Part shown: piece by piece, positions 9,849-21,912 of the stretch | How the letters are laid out: every line of letters starts with the position of its first letter | Position numbering within the stretch: the stretch's first letter is position 1 | The notes under the pieces: model-generated | Seen by the model: the letters and a program-made list of their open reading frames with translations, nothing else | Database searches by the model: none | What the model was told of the DNA's origin: nothing | Program-made: the position numbers and the translations under genes | DNA from: Dysidea avara | Taxonomy: Eukaryota; Porifera; Demospongiae; Dictyoceratida; Dysideidae | Direction: 5' to 3' | Length of the DNA stretch: 64,000 bases | Assembly: GCF_963678975.1 (NCBI RefSeq) | Contig: NC_089285.1 | Location: forward strand, 9,162,694 to 9,226,693

Positions 9849-11700
9849 CTATGTAAATTGTCTGTAAGATAATACCATTAACAAAACTGGGGATGAAATA
9901 ATATGCTATACCTTAACACTTCCTGTGTACAATCCTTTTCAGATACCCACCCTGCCTGGTCAGTGGGATAATTCCTCCACTTGACCAGGAATTGTCTCGG
10001 TTGGTTCTTCTGATGAATAAATCACAAATATAAGGGTGTATAGCATAAACATATGCATACCTTCTTGTTAGTGGCTAAAACCCTTTCTACTTCATAGTAG
10101 ACCGAGTGGGTATCTGAAAAATTAGTTGCAGCAACAGTAGCAGTGGTACATGTACCAACAGTGGTGGTATCGGTTTCAGTAGCAACGGCAGCAGTGGTGG
10201 AGGTAGTGGTATCTGTAGCAACAGCTGTGGTAGTGGTATCTGTAGCAATAGCAGCAGTAGCGATGGTGGTGGTATCTCTTGACTCAGCTACATCATTCTG
10301 TACAACAATTACATACATGCATGATTTAAAATACAACGTTGAATGAGCTATAGCTATTTGACCAATGACCATGCATAGTCCTGAGTATAGCTAATCTATA
10401 GCCATAGTTTTCTTATTTGTTGGCATTGGACATCCATGCAAAAGCAGAAATAAGTGGTTGCCTTGAATGTCATATTATTGAACATAACTATTACTTATTT
10501 GATCACCTAATTCAAAAGGTCTCTAAGGCAAAATATCTAGGAATAACATTTGATGAACATCTTACTTGGAAAAATCATATTCATAACATCTGTCATAAGG
10601 CCAATTCAGCCTTAGCTTTTCAGAGGAGGAACATCAATCATTGTCCAATGTCTGTAAGATCTCATTGCTATAAGTCCCTTGTCAGACCCATACTAGAATA
10701 TGCTTCACCTATATGGGCTCCTCACCTTCAATCTGATATTTGTGCCATAGAAAAGATTCAACATTGTGCTGCAAGGTATACAATGAACAATTACTCCTGG
10801 AGAAGTAGTGTTACTAACATGCTCACATCACTTAATTGGCCCCCTCTAGAATCACGACGTACATTTTGCAAACTAGTCATGTTTTATAAGATAATCAATT
10901 GTCAAATGGAAGTTCCATCTATCTCATTAACATCAATGTCATCAGTTACCAGAGGTCATTCAAAATCTTTCAGAATCCCACAAGCAAGAATCAACTAGTA
11001 CTTATTTTCCTTTTTACTATCCACTATTAAATTATGGAACACTTTGCCAGAAGATGTGGACAATCAGCCATCTATACAAGGACGTTTTGTTAAACCATCT
11101 GAATTTACTTTGATTTTGTTTTGTATCTGTGTGTTATACTCCTTGATGGAGTCCTACACAGTAATAAATAAAACGTGATTATATACATCTACCTTGCTAT
11201 ATAATCGTGCTATAGGTATGGGAAACACTTACCATTTCGAAGCAATCAGATTTGGACTGCAGGTGGTCATCAAAACGACCATGCTATAAAATTATAATAC
11301 AGTAGACCCTTGGTTATCTGGCCCTCGTTTATCCGGAACCTTGATTATCCGGAATTGAACATGACCATTCTATTAGAGTATTTTGAATATAGGTGTGCGT
11401 TCTATTAGAGTATTTCAACGGAGCTCTGTATATAAATGTATGGACTTCAATTATCCGAACTATTCACTTATCCGAACACTTTTATCATTGCCTGAGAACA
11501 AAGGGGTTCGGATAACCGAGGGTCTACTGTACACCACATAATATCACTATAAGACTTACATAGTATAGCTACTTGTATAGCTACTGTACACCTGCATGAC
11601 ATGACGTGAATGGACAAGAAAGTAGAGCTTACCTTTGACCTTACATCCACCTTCCTTGCAGCAAAGCTACTGCGTCCACTCTCTTTCTCCTTGTTTCCAT
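9849..11700 (-). CDS. Spliced chromodomain protein
   Basis: Minus-strand exons: about 11690-11633, 11283-11233, 10297-10061, 10009-9912 and 9861-9849. The first three junctions are phase 0 and all introns are GT-AG; the last two are 51 and 50 bp. The third exon begins NDVAESRD, runs through a Thr/Ala/Val-rich repetitive linker and ends YYEVERVLATNKK. The fourth adds QFLVKWRNYPTD and GWVSEKDCTQEVL. Together these form a complete chromodomain with the expected aromatic residues (Y of YEVE, W of KWRNY, W of GW), a fold that usually reads methylated histone tails. A TAG stop follows shortly. The first exon (SGRSSFAARKVDVRSK) has a TACTAAC branch-like motif upstream, so earlier exons are likely. 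Introns hold a LINE fragment (10440-11175) and a MITE (11300-11529), which supports a host gene over a retroelement chromodomain. Confidence 0.75.
10440..11175 (+). pseudogene. LINE 3' fragment (RT C-terminal region)
   Basis: A severely 5'-truncated non-LTR retrotransposon in the sense opposite to the chromodomain gene that contains it. Recognisable blocks are YLGITFDEHLTWKNHI (about 10540), SLVRPILEYASPIWAPH (about 10673), then RRTFCKLVMFYK. A frameshift separates the end of the long frame at 10998 from KLWNTLPEDV near 11028. The tail includes TCCTTGATGGAGTCCTACAC and an AATAAATAAA end. It is related to, but not the same subfamily as, the LINE at 6990-8545. Confidence 0.8.
11300..11529. mobile_element. 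pogo/Tigger-like MITE with TA duplication
   Basis: A 230-bp element flanked by TA (11298-11299 and 11530-11531). The terminal inverted repeats are CAGTAGACCCTTGGTTATCT and its near-complement, ending CGAGGGTCTACTG. Internal TTATCCGGA and TTATCCGAA motifs recur. TA duplication with CAGT-type ends and 'GGTTATC' motifs is typical of pogo/Tigger derivatives. It lies inside an intron of the chromodomain gene. Confidence 0.75.
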
Positions 11701-12066
11701 TATAGCCAGTTAGTATGTATAATTATACTGCCTTCAAGTATATAGACCGGGTCGATATAGACAATTCTCTACCTTGCACAGATGCATAGCCTTCAACTTT
11801 TAAAGTCTTGCAGGGAGTGCACCTTTTGTAAAGCTATTGATCACCGCAATCTTACTAATCGTTGCTTGATATATTATAAAAATGAAACAAAGGACACTCG
11901 GGTCTTGATTACTGTTTGGATAATGCTGCTTGATTTGATTTTCAATTTGACTTAGCTAGTAGCTTATAGATAGCTAGTCTATGTATGTTGCACCAGCGCC
12001 TTAAGTTGGTCAAGACTGTATTCGATGGTAAGCACATGCTGCGTATACCTGGTACTTGGCATGTAT

Positions 12067-12378
12067 AGCTGCTATCAAGAGTAAATAATGGAAGAGAGAG
12101 TATCCAACTGCCATATACTGCATCAAAAATGAGCAGGTCAACTAGAGAAGCCAACCTGTAGTGCTTTCAAAGGCAGTGTTGAATGAAGTAATAAACACCT
12201 GCTAGCTCAGACAGTTTGAAGTGTCTGTCAAACAGTCTGAGCTAGAAGGTGTTTATTACTTCATTCAACACTGCCTTTGAAAGCACTACAGGATGGCTTC
12301 TCTACTTGACCTGCTCATTTTTGATGCAGTATATGGCAGTTGGATACTCTCTCTTCCATTATTTACTCTTGCTGCTAT
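12067..12378. repeat. Near-perfect 300-bp palindrome
   Basis: Arms of about 150 bp (12067-12217 and 12230-12378) are almost exact reverse complements around a short spacer near 12218-12229. An ORF-like stretch starting ATGGCTTCTCTACTTGACCT is present on the right arm and mirrored on the left. No clear terminal motif or target duplication is seen, so it could be a fold-back element or an inverted duplication. Confidence 0.85.
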
Positions 12379-12581
12379 GCATGGGTATGCACCAAATAAG
12401 GGGCAAATGATAGAGGGTACAACATGTACAGAGAATTGAGCTACAGAGAATAAAGCTAAATTTGGCGGGATTAGCTGACTGGCGAGATTTAAAACACTAT
12501 AAAACACCGGAATATAGGCTATTTAGGTTATATTTTGTGAAGCTTGTTATAGTGCTCAGCAGGCTAATTTGTAGCTATAAT

Positions 12582-13884
12582 ATGACTTCTCCGTTAGGAA
12601 GCCTGAGCTCCGAATCGCCTCAGCAAGAACTTAAGAAAGACATGGAATGTATTGACAACAAGAGCAAGGGTAAAATTATTCCCAGAGACCACCGTCAGTA
12701 CAAGGCTTGCTTGCAAAATAACCCAATTACAAAGATAGTGATACCTAATTCTTTGTACTACAACTGGGAGGCTAAAATTAAATTAGAGAAAATTACACTG
12801 CTGTGTTTCAACTTACGCTGATCTCCTAAATTTTAGTCTTGCCAGGACAGGCGTGTTCTCATTGGTGAACAGCTATAGAGTGCAGGCTGAAGAGGGAATT
12901 CTGTAAAATCAGATCAAGATATACCGAGTTAATGGGGACAAAAAAAACTGCCTTCAAGGAATCTGGTTCTCGTAAATTTTTACAATTTGAAAAAAAGGTG
13001 TGCTTTCACAGTCAACACATAGGAATTTCAGGTAGGTTGGCACTGATAACTTAGCTTATAATCTACTGATGATTCACTGTAGCTGTGTACTAGCTATATA
13101 TATTAGGCCACATAAACTTAATTATTAGTTCACATCCCCACCCACATCACCATTTTTCCTACCTCATCAAGGATTTTTTTGCACCACTGGTGGCTTAGTG
13201 CAGCCATCCAGCACCTTTTAAAGTTGGTGCCTTGCTAGAGCAGTCTAAGAAAACTGCATTCTGAGCCATTTTAACTAGCTAATTCATTCAATAATGATGG
13301 TTTATCTCAGCTATCCAGTTAGTAAAATAAAAATTAAAAAAAAACATAATCCGCCCTCCAGCAATGCTATTTTTAGTGCAGGAGGATGAGAAACTAATAA
13401 TTAAGTTTATGTGGCCTTATATACCTTGTTTTTACTTGCAGGAATGCCATATACTGAAGTACGGCTAAGTACCCAACAACGAAAACTGGCCTTGATAAAA
13501 GCTAAAACCAAATACTTAAAAGGGTTAGAGGCAATAGGGCTAAAAGCAGCAATGCTGACTGTGGAGACTGGAGGAGAAGACATAAACATTAAGTTGGGGA
13601 AATCAGGCCGCAGATCTAGGATTGTCAAGCAAAGAACTGCTACCAAAGACACACAGAAAGCTCTATTGCACACCCTCACCGTAAATAATGTATCATTCAA
13701 AGTTTATCATGAGATAGCCTCACTGTTTCCATCCCTGCCAAGAGCATATGTGACCAGATTTTACAGAACCGAACCAAATTGCACATCAGGCAAAATCAAA
13801 CTAACACCACCAGTGGATAGCTACACTATCGTACTACAAGTTTTGACCCTCAGCACTACTCAAACTACACGAGGCTGGTTTTAA
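12582..13884 (+). CDS. Unrecognised gene candidate, at least two segments
   Basis: A candidate start at 12582 (MTSPLGSLSSES) opens an Arg/Lys-rich frame to 12821. A separate segment (12933 onward, MGTKKTAF) ends at a good donor (CAG/GTAGGT at 13031). The best-supported exon is 13442-13884. It follows a strong acceptor (TTGTTTTTACTTGCAG), starts GMPYTEVRLSTQQRKLALIK and contains VYHEIASLFPSLPRAYVTRF. That last motif is reminiscent of N-terminal parts of some sponge and cnidarian transposon proteins, but I cannot name a family. A MITE (13104-13418) sits between donor and acceptor. How the segments join is uncertain, and the reading frames were not connected convincingly. Confidence 0.35.
13104..13418. 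mobile_element. MITE with GGCCACATAAAC ends, intronic
   Basis: Terminal inverted repeats of about 27 bp: TAGGCCACATAAACTTAATT on the left and its complement, ending TTATGTGGCCTTA, on the right. TATA sequence flanks both sides. It is about 315 bp with no coding capacity, and lies between the donor at 13031 and the acceptor at 13441 of the unrecognised gene candidate. Confidence 0.65.
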
Positions 13885-16793
13885 TAGACGTCTTTTCTGG
13901 GTGGTGTGGAGTGCCCAAATGGCGGTTTCAGGCCTTGTGAAGGACCTGGCTTGGCAAGAATCAGTGGTTTACTGGTGGACAGCCTTATAATGTTGGCCAG
14001 ACGTGTTCTCTGTAGATTTTGCTACATATCAGCCACTAAGGAGCCAGCACAGCCCTGTAATCTCGTGTCTGGACTCCAATCGTGGTCTGCCACCATTTTG
14101 AGGCCTATCTTTTGCCCTCCCTGCCACCCCCCAGCCTCCACCCTTTGTGAGCACTCGTGATGCTACTTCGCTCGTCCAACTGCTCAGATTTTCTATCTTA
14201 TTTGGCGGGAAACTGTACAAGCAGCTACAAGTACTGGAAGTGGCTTGAAAGGTAACAGATTGATGCATCTTTTGTGTAAATTTCATATGCGTGCTTGCTA
14301 TCCTTGGAGAGTTATGCTGGCTTCAATTCTTTAAAACCGTTTATCTCGAAACTTCTAATGTGCGATTTGGATCGTTTTTCCAAAATCCTGTCACATATGA
14401 GGTAAAGTAAATTATTTTATGCACCCATACAAATGTAATGGTTACGTGTCATCTGTATATAGATAAAGAAACTTAAAAAGGAAATAAAAACAATACCAAT
14501 AACCAGCACAAAAAAATAATGAGATAGAAGGGGCTGAATGCGACTTCGTTGAGCTTCTAACTGAAGCTGCTACAGACTTGGTTAGTCTACATAATGCCGA
14601 TAGTTTAACATACTTGACATAGTATGATATATACCAAGTGCATATAATAGCATATACGCAGTGTGAGCAGCCTGCATGTCCTATTAAACTGTAAACCCCC
14701 TACACATCACTGTAACTGTGTGATGATAAACATTCCCAACCTTCTAGTCTCATACACAAATACTCCGAGTGCCAACTGTGTTACTCCATTGCAATGCAAA
14801 TACAACATATTATGCAGGCTAGGAATCTACATAAATGACAATGTAATATCACAAGTGAAATTTGTGCAGGTCATCTACTGACTATACATAGCACAGAATC
14901 CAAAATATTATCATGCTATCAAGAAGTGATATCATTTACAAAAATTATGCTATTGCAACCATGCAAAAGACTAGGTATTGTAAATATATTACTGACCTTA
15001 TCATGCCTTAAAATTATTAACTTGTACATGTAGCAGAACAATAGCTATTATATAGCTTGTGTTGCTTACACAATTACAACCCCATGTATGAGTGTTTACA
15101 AGAATTTCAGGTGGTTGATCTGGATCAGAGTTTACTGCTTGCTGCTCTTCTAAACAAATCACACACTTCGTGCCCACACCAATTTATTAGAATATTTACG
15201 AAACACATGTACTTGTGTATACTTGCAGTGATAGGGGCTACTACTCTAGCATAGATTCATTCCTTTGCTCCTCAAATACTTAGCACAGGTGTTTAGGTTT
15301 CAGTAATGAGCCAGTACGTATTCTTAGTTACATTGTCAAGTAGTCTCATGCCCACCCACCTCAGTACTCTGACTAGTAAGTTTATACTGATATACATCAC
15401 TATAGCTTATTGTTAGCCTGTGTAGGAATAGCCATGCCACCCTAAAAGCTATAAATTGAATACTGTCATGCATTGCAAAGTTTCTAAAAAAAATAGTGCA
15501 TGCACGACCTTCATTAGTGACTTTTAAGGAAGAGCAGTGCCTGCAGATCACAGTGTAGATTCGTAGTGGTGTCTTCTTACATGTCTGCATTAAACTCCTG
15601 CACAGGTAAACTTTGTTCTGAGGTGGTTTCATTTCAGCGGTCTGAAATACTGGTGTGGCAACTCTTCTCAGACTTCGTGAATTACATTCCCTTTAGGTTT
15701 TACAGGCGTTTGGGCCTACCAGGAATGGGCTATCCCTTTGGGCTTGACCTTTATGTACATGACAAAAATTAAGAGCAGCTTTGAGGTTCTGTCGACAGAA
15801 AAAGTGATAGTTAAACTATACAACAGTTTAGAATATACTTCTGTGCGTAATACTGTATGCTGTTTAAAGTGGTTTGTTTAACAAGCACTTCCTTAGCAGT
15901 CAGTGCATAGCAACGAAATTAAAGAATTATGAAAATTTCATGATTACAAAATCACAATAAATTTTATTGTAAAACCAAAAACCTACTGGCTAAAACCTGG
16001 CTAATTCCAGATTAATTAGTTAGCTGTATAGGTATCTGCCCATTACACAACGATATGAATTAAGAGTAGTGTGAGAAGTGTTTCTGAAATCACCATGGAA
16101 AATACTGGTGATATGCATAGTACAACCACAGGGAAGCCATATAGTGCCACCATGAATTTTTGTCAGCGAAAAGAACTATATTTTACCTGGTATGTTTGTA
16201 CAGGCTACATTGCAGTTAGACACTCTCCCCTACTTAAAATGTGTTTTATTATGAACTCTTGTTTTCCATGATTAAAATATCAAGTAGCCTTGCAGCTGGA
16301 TGGAAGCAGTTCGTAGTCATCTGGTCAAGCCAATTTATAAAATTGTCATATGATGCATCAGAATCAGAACCTGGAACAAGACATGCCAAATGAGGGGTGT
16401 ATCATCACATGTCTGGTGAGCAATGTAGCCAGTTTATGGTCAAGATAACTAGTAAACTTGAGGAATGGGGGTCTGTTGGTGTGTGGTGAAGATAGTCATG
16501 TGGCAGGGTATTGAAAGTTACAGCTTCTGGTGCTGGCCAATGTGGAATAAGTAGAGCATTAGTGGAGCTAATCCGGTACCAGTGATGACTTATTTATTTT
16601 TGTTTCTGTTTTCTTTATTTTAATTTTGTTTTTTTTTTGTTTGTTTGTTTCAACATATTGTGTTATATTCTTCTCAAGGAGTTAAGCACGTTTGTGTGTA
16701 TCCACAATGGCGTATATTGTGTATTGGCAGATCGACAATTTTCAGAGGGGGTTTCAGGCTGTTGAGGTAAGTGGAAATAAATTTATTGCTTAC
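13885..16793. other. No supported gene
   Basis: Scattered short open frames without domain similarity or consistent splice signals. A C-rich patch lies near 14098-14150, and a T-rich, pyrimidine-biased tract at about 16590-16650. I see no transposon termini or RNA genes that can be supported. Confidence 0.4.
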
Positions 16794-16847
16794 TAGGGAT
16801 CTGCAATACATATTGATACAGCAATATATTGATACAACAAATAAGTA

Positions 16848-16992
16848 CGCAATCGAACTGAAATTATTTATTATTAATTATAATTTTATGATTGCTTGTA
16901 ATTACTATATAATTGTATTTATGTATGTGTGTGAAATTATTAAGATCAGTCTTTTTGGCGCCATAAAGCACGTAGTACCTGGATCGGTTACA
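16848..16992 (+). repeat. 5' LTR (145 bp)
   Basis: Nearly identical to 18184-18332, with mutated first bases (CGCAATCG against TGTAATCG in the 3' copy). Very short LTR. Includes ATTAAGATCAGTCTTTTTGG and ends GGATCGGTTACA. Confidence 0.85.
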
Positions 16993-17020
16993 CTGGTAGC
17001 AGAGGACGGTTTGTGAAGAA

Positions 17021-18172
17021 ATGTCTACTACTAGTAAGCATATCAGCCTGCCAAGACAATTTTCGGAGGGTGAGCCAACGGAGTGGTTCCAGAAATACGA
17101 AATATGTTGCGATGCCAACAATTGGGATGATGCAGAGTGTACAGTGTGCCAGAGCTCTAAACCACCCGCTCCACAGAAAGTTCCACTCATCAGTATGTCA
17201 ATTGGAAACTATGGCAGATGGTTGCTGTCGACATCCTGGAAGTGCCATTGTCTTTTAACAGGAATCATTATCTACTTGTTATTCAAGATTACTTTAGTAA
17301 GTGGGCAGACGCCATTCCACTCCCAAACCAGACAGCTGATCACATCACAAAAAGTTAGTGAAGGTGTTTTCCACCTATGGCATGCCTGACATCCTACACT
17401 CAGATCAGGAGAGTAATTTTGAGAGTTGCATTTTAAGACAGACACTTGAAGCTTTTGGAGTGCAAAAATCCCACACCACAGCATACCACCCACAAGGAGA
17501 TGGAATGGTTGAGTGTTTTAACCGCTCTTTGCTGCAAATGCTTCACGCTTATGTTTATGATCATGCAGAGTGGGAACGATACTTGACATTTGTTCTGTTT
17601 GCATATCGCACAGCTGTACATGCCTCAACTGGTGTGTCACCCTTTGAGATGATGTTTGGGCGCCCACCACATCAGCCACCCCTTCCTGAAATCACAGCTT
17701 ACGATGTTATATCATACCAGAACCAATTACGCTCAAAACTAGCACAAATAGCTGATTTTGTGGAAGCACATATGACAGAGGCAGCACGCAAACAAAAGTT
17801 GTATTATGACCAGCATACTACATATCGTTCTTTCAAACCTAGTGATTCTGTGTGGCTAACATCCCTGACAGCTTACAAGTTAGATCCAAAGTGGGAGGGA
17901 GATTGAGAAGTACTAACTGTAAATGGATCAACAACATACACTATCTCTGACGGGAAATGGACACAAACTGTTCATGTCAATAGACTGCGACCTCACATTC
18001 AACCTGCCCTAAGAGCTGCCACCGAGCTAAGGCCAGAAAAAGTTAGCCAATGGTCACCCCCATCTGTCGAACACATAATTATGGACACAGAAGAACCACC
18101 AGCAAGATCTCGTTACCCAACTCGTGATCGTAGAGGTTTAGACCACCTTAGCTCGAGGGCGAGCTTAGTCTA
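17021..18172 (+). pseudogene. gag-integrase remnant of gypsy element
   Basis: The frame opens MSTTSKHISLPRQFSEG with EWFQKYEICC, a gag-like start. It then jumps to the integrase N-terminal region (CTVCQSSKPPAPQK at about 17138), showing a large internal deletion. The catalytic core follows across frameshifts: an Asp near 17230 in another frame, HSDQ at about 17399, YHPQGDGMVECFNRSLLQML (about 17483) with the catalytic Glu, and FAYRTAVHASTGVSPFEMMF. A stop at 17904 (KWEGD then TGA) breaks the C-terminal part, which continues in frame with VNRLRPH to about 18172. Non-functional as it stands. Confidence 0.85.
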
Positions 18173-18183
18173 GGAGGGGCGAA

Positions 18184-18332
18184 TGTAATCGAACTGAACT
18201 TATTTATTTATTATTAATTATAATTTTATGATTGCTTGTAATTACTATATAATTGTATTTACATATGTGTGTCAAATTATTAAGATCAGTCTTTTTGGCA
18301 CCATAAAGCACGTTGTACCTGGATCGGTTACA
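18184..18332 (+). repeat. 3' LTR (149 bp)
   Basis: Starts TGTAATCGAACTG and ends GGATCGGTTACA, so it has the TG...CA form. It differs from the 5' copy by a few substitutions and a TTTA expansion near 18200. Followed directly by the AGTA duplication. Confidence 0.85.
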
Positions 18333-18336
18333 AGTA

Positions 18337-20949
18337 TCACAATACGATACTGTACTTAAAAATATCAATATATCAAAATTTCTAGTACAACAGTCAGTGA
18401 TTGCTCTACTACTGCAACAGTGATGTAAGAAAGCATATGTTATGAAGAGCAATACAACACACGTAGGACTGCTGTTATGGCTAAAATATTTTTACCTGGG
18501 ACTTCTAGTAACAGTAGCTGTTACACTTTAAGTATAAAGAACTGCACCACTAAGCAGGAAACAATCTGCTGTCATGTACTAGCCATCTCGACAGCTCATC
18601 AAAATCCAGAGTAATCTGGACAAGCCTTTATGGGAGCATGCATTAACATGTTTGTGGTAGCTAATTGTCTGGGTGGTGAAATACAGGCAGGTATCCAGGT
18701 AGAGATATGCTTTCTAACAGCACCTCTGTTTTCTCCATACTAAAAGAATCATAACACACTAGCTAATTGTCACATCTGTGTAGCTTATTGGCTTTCACTG
18801 AATAACTTGAGGAAATTTGTATTCATTGTATACACAGTGAATGTATATAGAATTGGTGTCAGCTCTTAAGGTACAGATAAATTACAACTATTAGCCAATA
18901 TGAATAGCCATGACCACTTCACTATCGTATTGTGACACGGTATTGTATTGAACAGTATATTGATGGTGATACGTGATACACAAAATGCACTTGCTGTATA
19001 TTAAGTAGGGGTCCCTCTAAAATGATGTGTGCTGGCTACCTGAGGCAGTTTGTTTATGGTTGCCATCTGTGAATGTATTTGACCGAGGAGCAGAAGGTTG
19101 GACAGTGTTTGTCACTAAGTGAACAGGGAGTCATTGTGCAGCCATACTGGTTTAGTGGAATGTTCAGTCCGGAACAATGTCAAGGTTGTATGCCTTGTTG
19201 TTTATGGACAGAAAATGACACATAAGGATACAAGATGTACACTGCACATCAATTCTATGACACCACCACTAACCAGCAGATTTGTCATGTACCAATAGAA
19301 TGAATGGATACCATTTCATTGTTTACATTGGACAAATGGATTAATTATCATAGAATTTTCTTTCAGTCATATAGAAAATACGATTAAAAGCCACTGAGAT
19401 TTGCAGCAAATAATAGATTGAAAATTAATTGATGCTAACAATGTAAATAATTAATTTTGATAAACCTGACTCTAACCTAACCTTAGGTTCGCCTATGAAC
19501 TACTTGTCGCATGTCCAACTACAAGACCCAAGGCAACTTGGTCAACAATCATTTAGCAAGACAAAAAGATGACCCAGCTACAGATTGTTCGTGGAGTACC
19601 TGTTTATTAGAACTCTTGTACCTGTTTGTCATGATTAATGGAGAAGTCCAATATATATATCAAGGAAAAATCTGTTAAGCACTCATCTGTTTCTACACTG
19701 TTTTCGTCTTCTATTAAACTATGGATGGACTTTACCTAACTGGGTAAGCTTCCTTGTAAAATGTTATTTTGTACTATGTGTAATGTGGGTGTGGTTCATA
19801 TTAGAAACTGAGCCTGTTCTTCGTGCTACTGTGGCATCACTGAAGGCACAAATTGTGACAACTCGTTCCCATCATATAAATCCACACACGCTGCTTCTTC
19901 GACACACGCATTCTATACACTGCTGTGACACCATAGGCACTGGCTACCGCTAGCCTGGTTCAACATTACTGATCACTGCCATTTCCCAGTTGTGCCAGAT
20001 TCAAGTTTAACTTGCAAAAGGAAGCAGTACGTGCTTTGATCTTTTTCAACACATCAACAAAAGCACGTTCACTCTTCCATGATTATTTAACATTGAGCGA
20101 CGGTTTCAGTATGACATATAGCCCAATCCCACAATGACTCCACTTATATGCCCATATATAATGCACACATTTTCTAAGTCGGTTAGAGACCACGCCATTA
20201 GATCTTTGTGCTAGGTCTCTAACCTACTTAAGAACTTGAACACATAGCTAAGGTGACAGTGCTGAAGCTGCGATAGAATTAAACAATGTATTCATTTGGG
20301 AATCATTGTATTTGAATAATATTGATTACTCATAGAGGCTATTGTACTAGTAAATGACATCAAACAGTATGGTAGTACTGTATATTAGGGATCATGGAGG
20401 TTTGGGTTTCTCTGGCCAAAAACCTCACCCAAAAACCAGCTTCACAATACCATCCTGGCACCTTGGTGGTATTGGCAAGGCATAACCAAGCACAAAACTA
20501 CCTTTTGTACTAAATGCTTCCAATAGATTGCTACAAAATTTTAACAAGTTCTTATTCAATGACTGACTAACTGCCTGCCTGGCTGCCTTCAGACAAGCAA
20601 CACTCAATAACAATTAAGGCTATGGACTTGATTTTTTCAATGGTTGACGTTGCTTCAGCCCAACAATAAAACTACTAAAAATCAAACTTCATAAGGATGT
20701 TTTGCAATATAAATAGCAACAATTTTTGAGTACTTGTATTTTTAGAAAGTATGTCACCAGAGGTGTGTGCTTTTAATGTCTTGGTTGGTGATGGTAGAGC
20801 TTGCCAAGTGCGACTACTGTAGCAGTGGAGAAAAGTAGAGTACAACTGCTCTTAGAAGCTAACGAAGAGACTATCGCTGTTCAAGAGAACCACACAGATG
20901 AATGAAAAGGTGAAGGAAGACTGCTCTTAGAGGCTAAGGACAAAATCAT
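18337..20949. other. No supported gene; possible old hAT-like end near 18900
   Basis: Mostly featureless AT-rich sequence. A segment at about 18905-19015 is roughly the reverse complement of the sequence flanking the gypsy element (16795-16847 plus 18337-18352), hinting at an old TIR element into which the retrotransposon inserted. No exon is supported. Confidence 0.35.
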
Positions 20950-21200
20950 CTCCCACCTACCATCCGCATACAGATGGATTAGTCAAGCAGTTTAACCAAA
21001 TGCTGACAGACATGCTGGCTAAGGGCGTCGAAAAGAATAGCTAAGAATGAGAACATTTGCCATATGTGTTGTTTGCCTATAGGAGTAGCTTACAACATTC
21101 AATGGGGGAGAGTACTTGCTACTTATTGTATGGGAGAGAACCACGTTTACCATATGATGAAGCAAGGAGAGGTGTGCTGGCATGGGTTGGCCTGGGATAG
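20950..21200 (+). pseudogene. Ty3/gypsy integrase fragment
   Basis: In one frame the translation reads TYHPHTDGLVKQFNQML, MLAKGV, then EHLPYVLFAYRSSLQHSMGE and LLYGREPRLPYDEA. These are the C-terminal part of a retroviral-type integrase core (the catalytic Glu position is replaced: VKQFN where VERFN is usual) and the downstream FAYR and GREPR motifs. Two in-frame stops lie near 21040. No LTRs are recognisable nearby. It is a different lineage from the integrase at 17358-17906. Confidence 0.7.
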
Positions 21201-21779
21201 GGTACGGTGAACACATTCTGAGCTAGCGCTAACTCAAGTTGATAATATAACTTGCTTCTACAGTGAACATATTCTATACTCTAAAACTGTTTTTCAAAAT
21301 GGCTACGACATCAGCAGTTCTGGTAGACTTTGTGACAGTTACGTTCAATTGACGCTTTAAATTCCTGGCAAAAGATGGCAACTATAACATTCTTTTTCTA
21401 ACTTACACCCCGTTCAGAGTGTTTTCAACTTGGGTTATTGAACTCTTGTTGGCCTTTGTTCTGACACAAACTTGATAGTGCAAGCACTGAATAACAATTG
21501 TCTAAAACAAGCACACCAGCTTTTGATTATTTAGGTACATAACAAAAAGGCACAAGAATTGTAGCGAGAAAGCATAGAACCATCAGAGTATTTTACTGAA
21601 TTTTGTATATTTTCGACCATTGAGCTACAGTAAGACTGGAGTGGTACTTACATACCACTGATAGCAAATAGCCCACTACCTATCTATACAACAAGGAAAG
21701 TACAGTAGAGTAACAGTTGCCGCAAGTAACCTACAATTTATGTTTTAGTAGTAATATATTAAAATCTTAATAGCACAGC

Positions 21780-21912
21780 AAGCCAGACATCAACTCGCAA
21801 GGTCACACGATTCAGTGACTTTCACAAGAGTTGATACCCAGGATAATGTTAGTGACACATGTGACAGTGTTAGTGTATTGACTGTGGTGGACTAGTTGTC
21901 ACTCTCAAAATC
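21780..21912 (+). repeat. Direct repeat copy 1 (131 bp)
   Basis: Begins AGCCAGACATCAACTC and ends CTCAAAATCA. Repeated in the same orientation at 22618-22750 with only a few differences. See the paired copy for interpretation. Confidence 0.8.

Larger units (their letters stand above)
16848..18332 (+). mobile_element. Ty3/gypsy LTR retrotransposon, internally deleted
   Basis: Complete from LTR to LTR. The left LTR is 16848-16992 and the right LTR 18184-18332; the right starts TGTAATCG and both end GGTTACA. The flanking duplication is AGTA (16844-16847 and 18333-18336). A primer-binding-site-like TGGTAGCAGAGG begins at 16994, one base after the LTR, and a purine-rich tract (about 18171-18183, AGGAGGGGCGAA) precedes the right LTR. 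Only a gag start and the integrase region remain; protease, RT and RNase H are gone. It is a deletion derivative that would need enzymes supplied in trans. Confidence 0.85.

Noticed and set aside
10143..10346. Val-rich ORF on the plus strand
   Set aside because: It is the antisense shadow of the Thr/Ala-rich linker of the spliced chromodomain gene.
11942..12507. Two small ORFs on the minus strand around the palindrome, and mirrored frames
   Set aside because: The shared peptide comes from the palindrome arms being copies; there is no independent evidence of coding.
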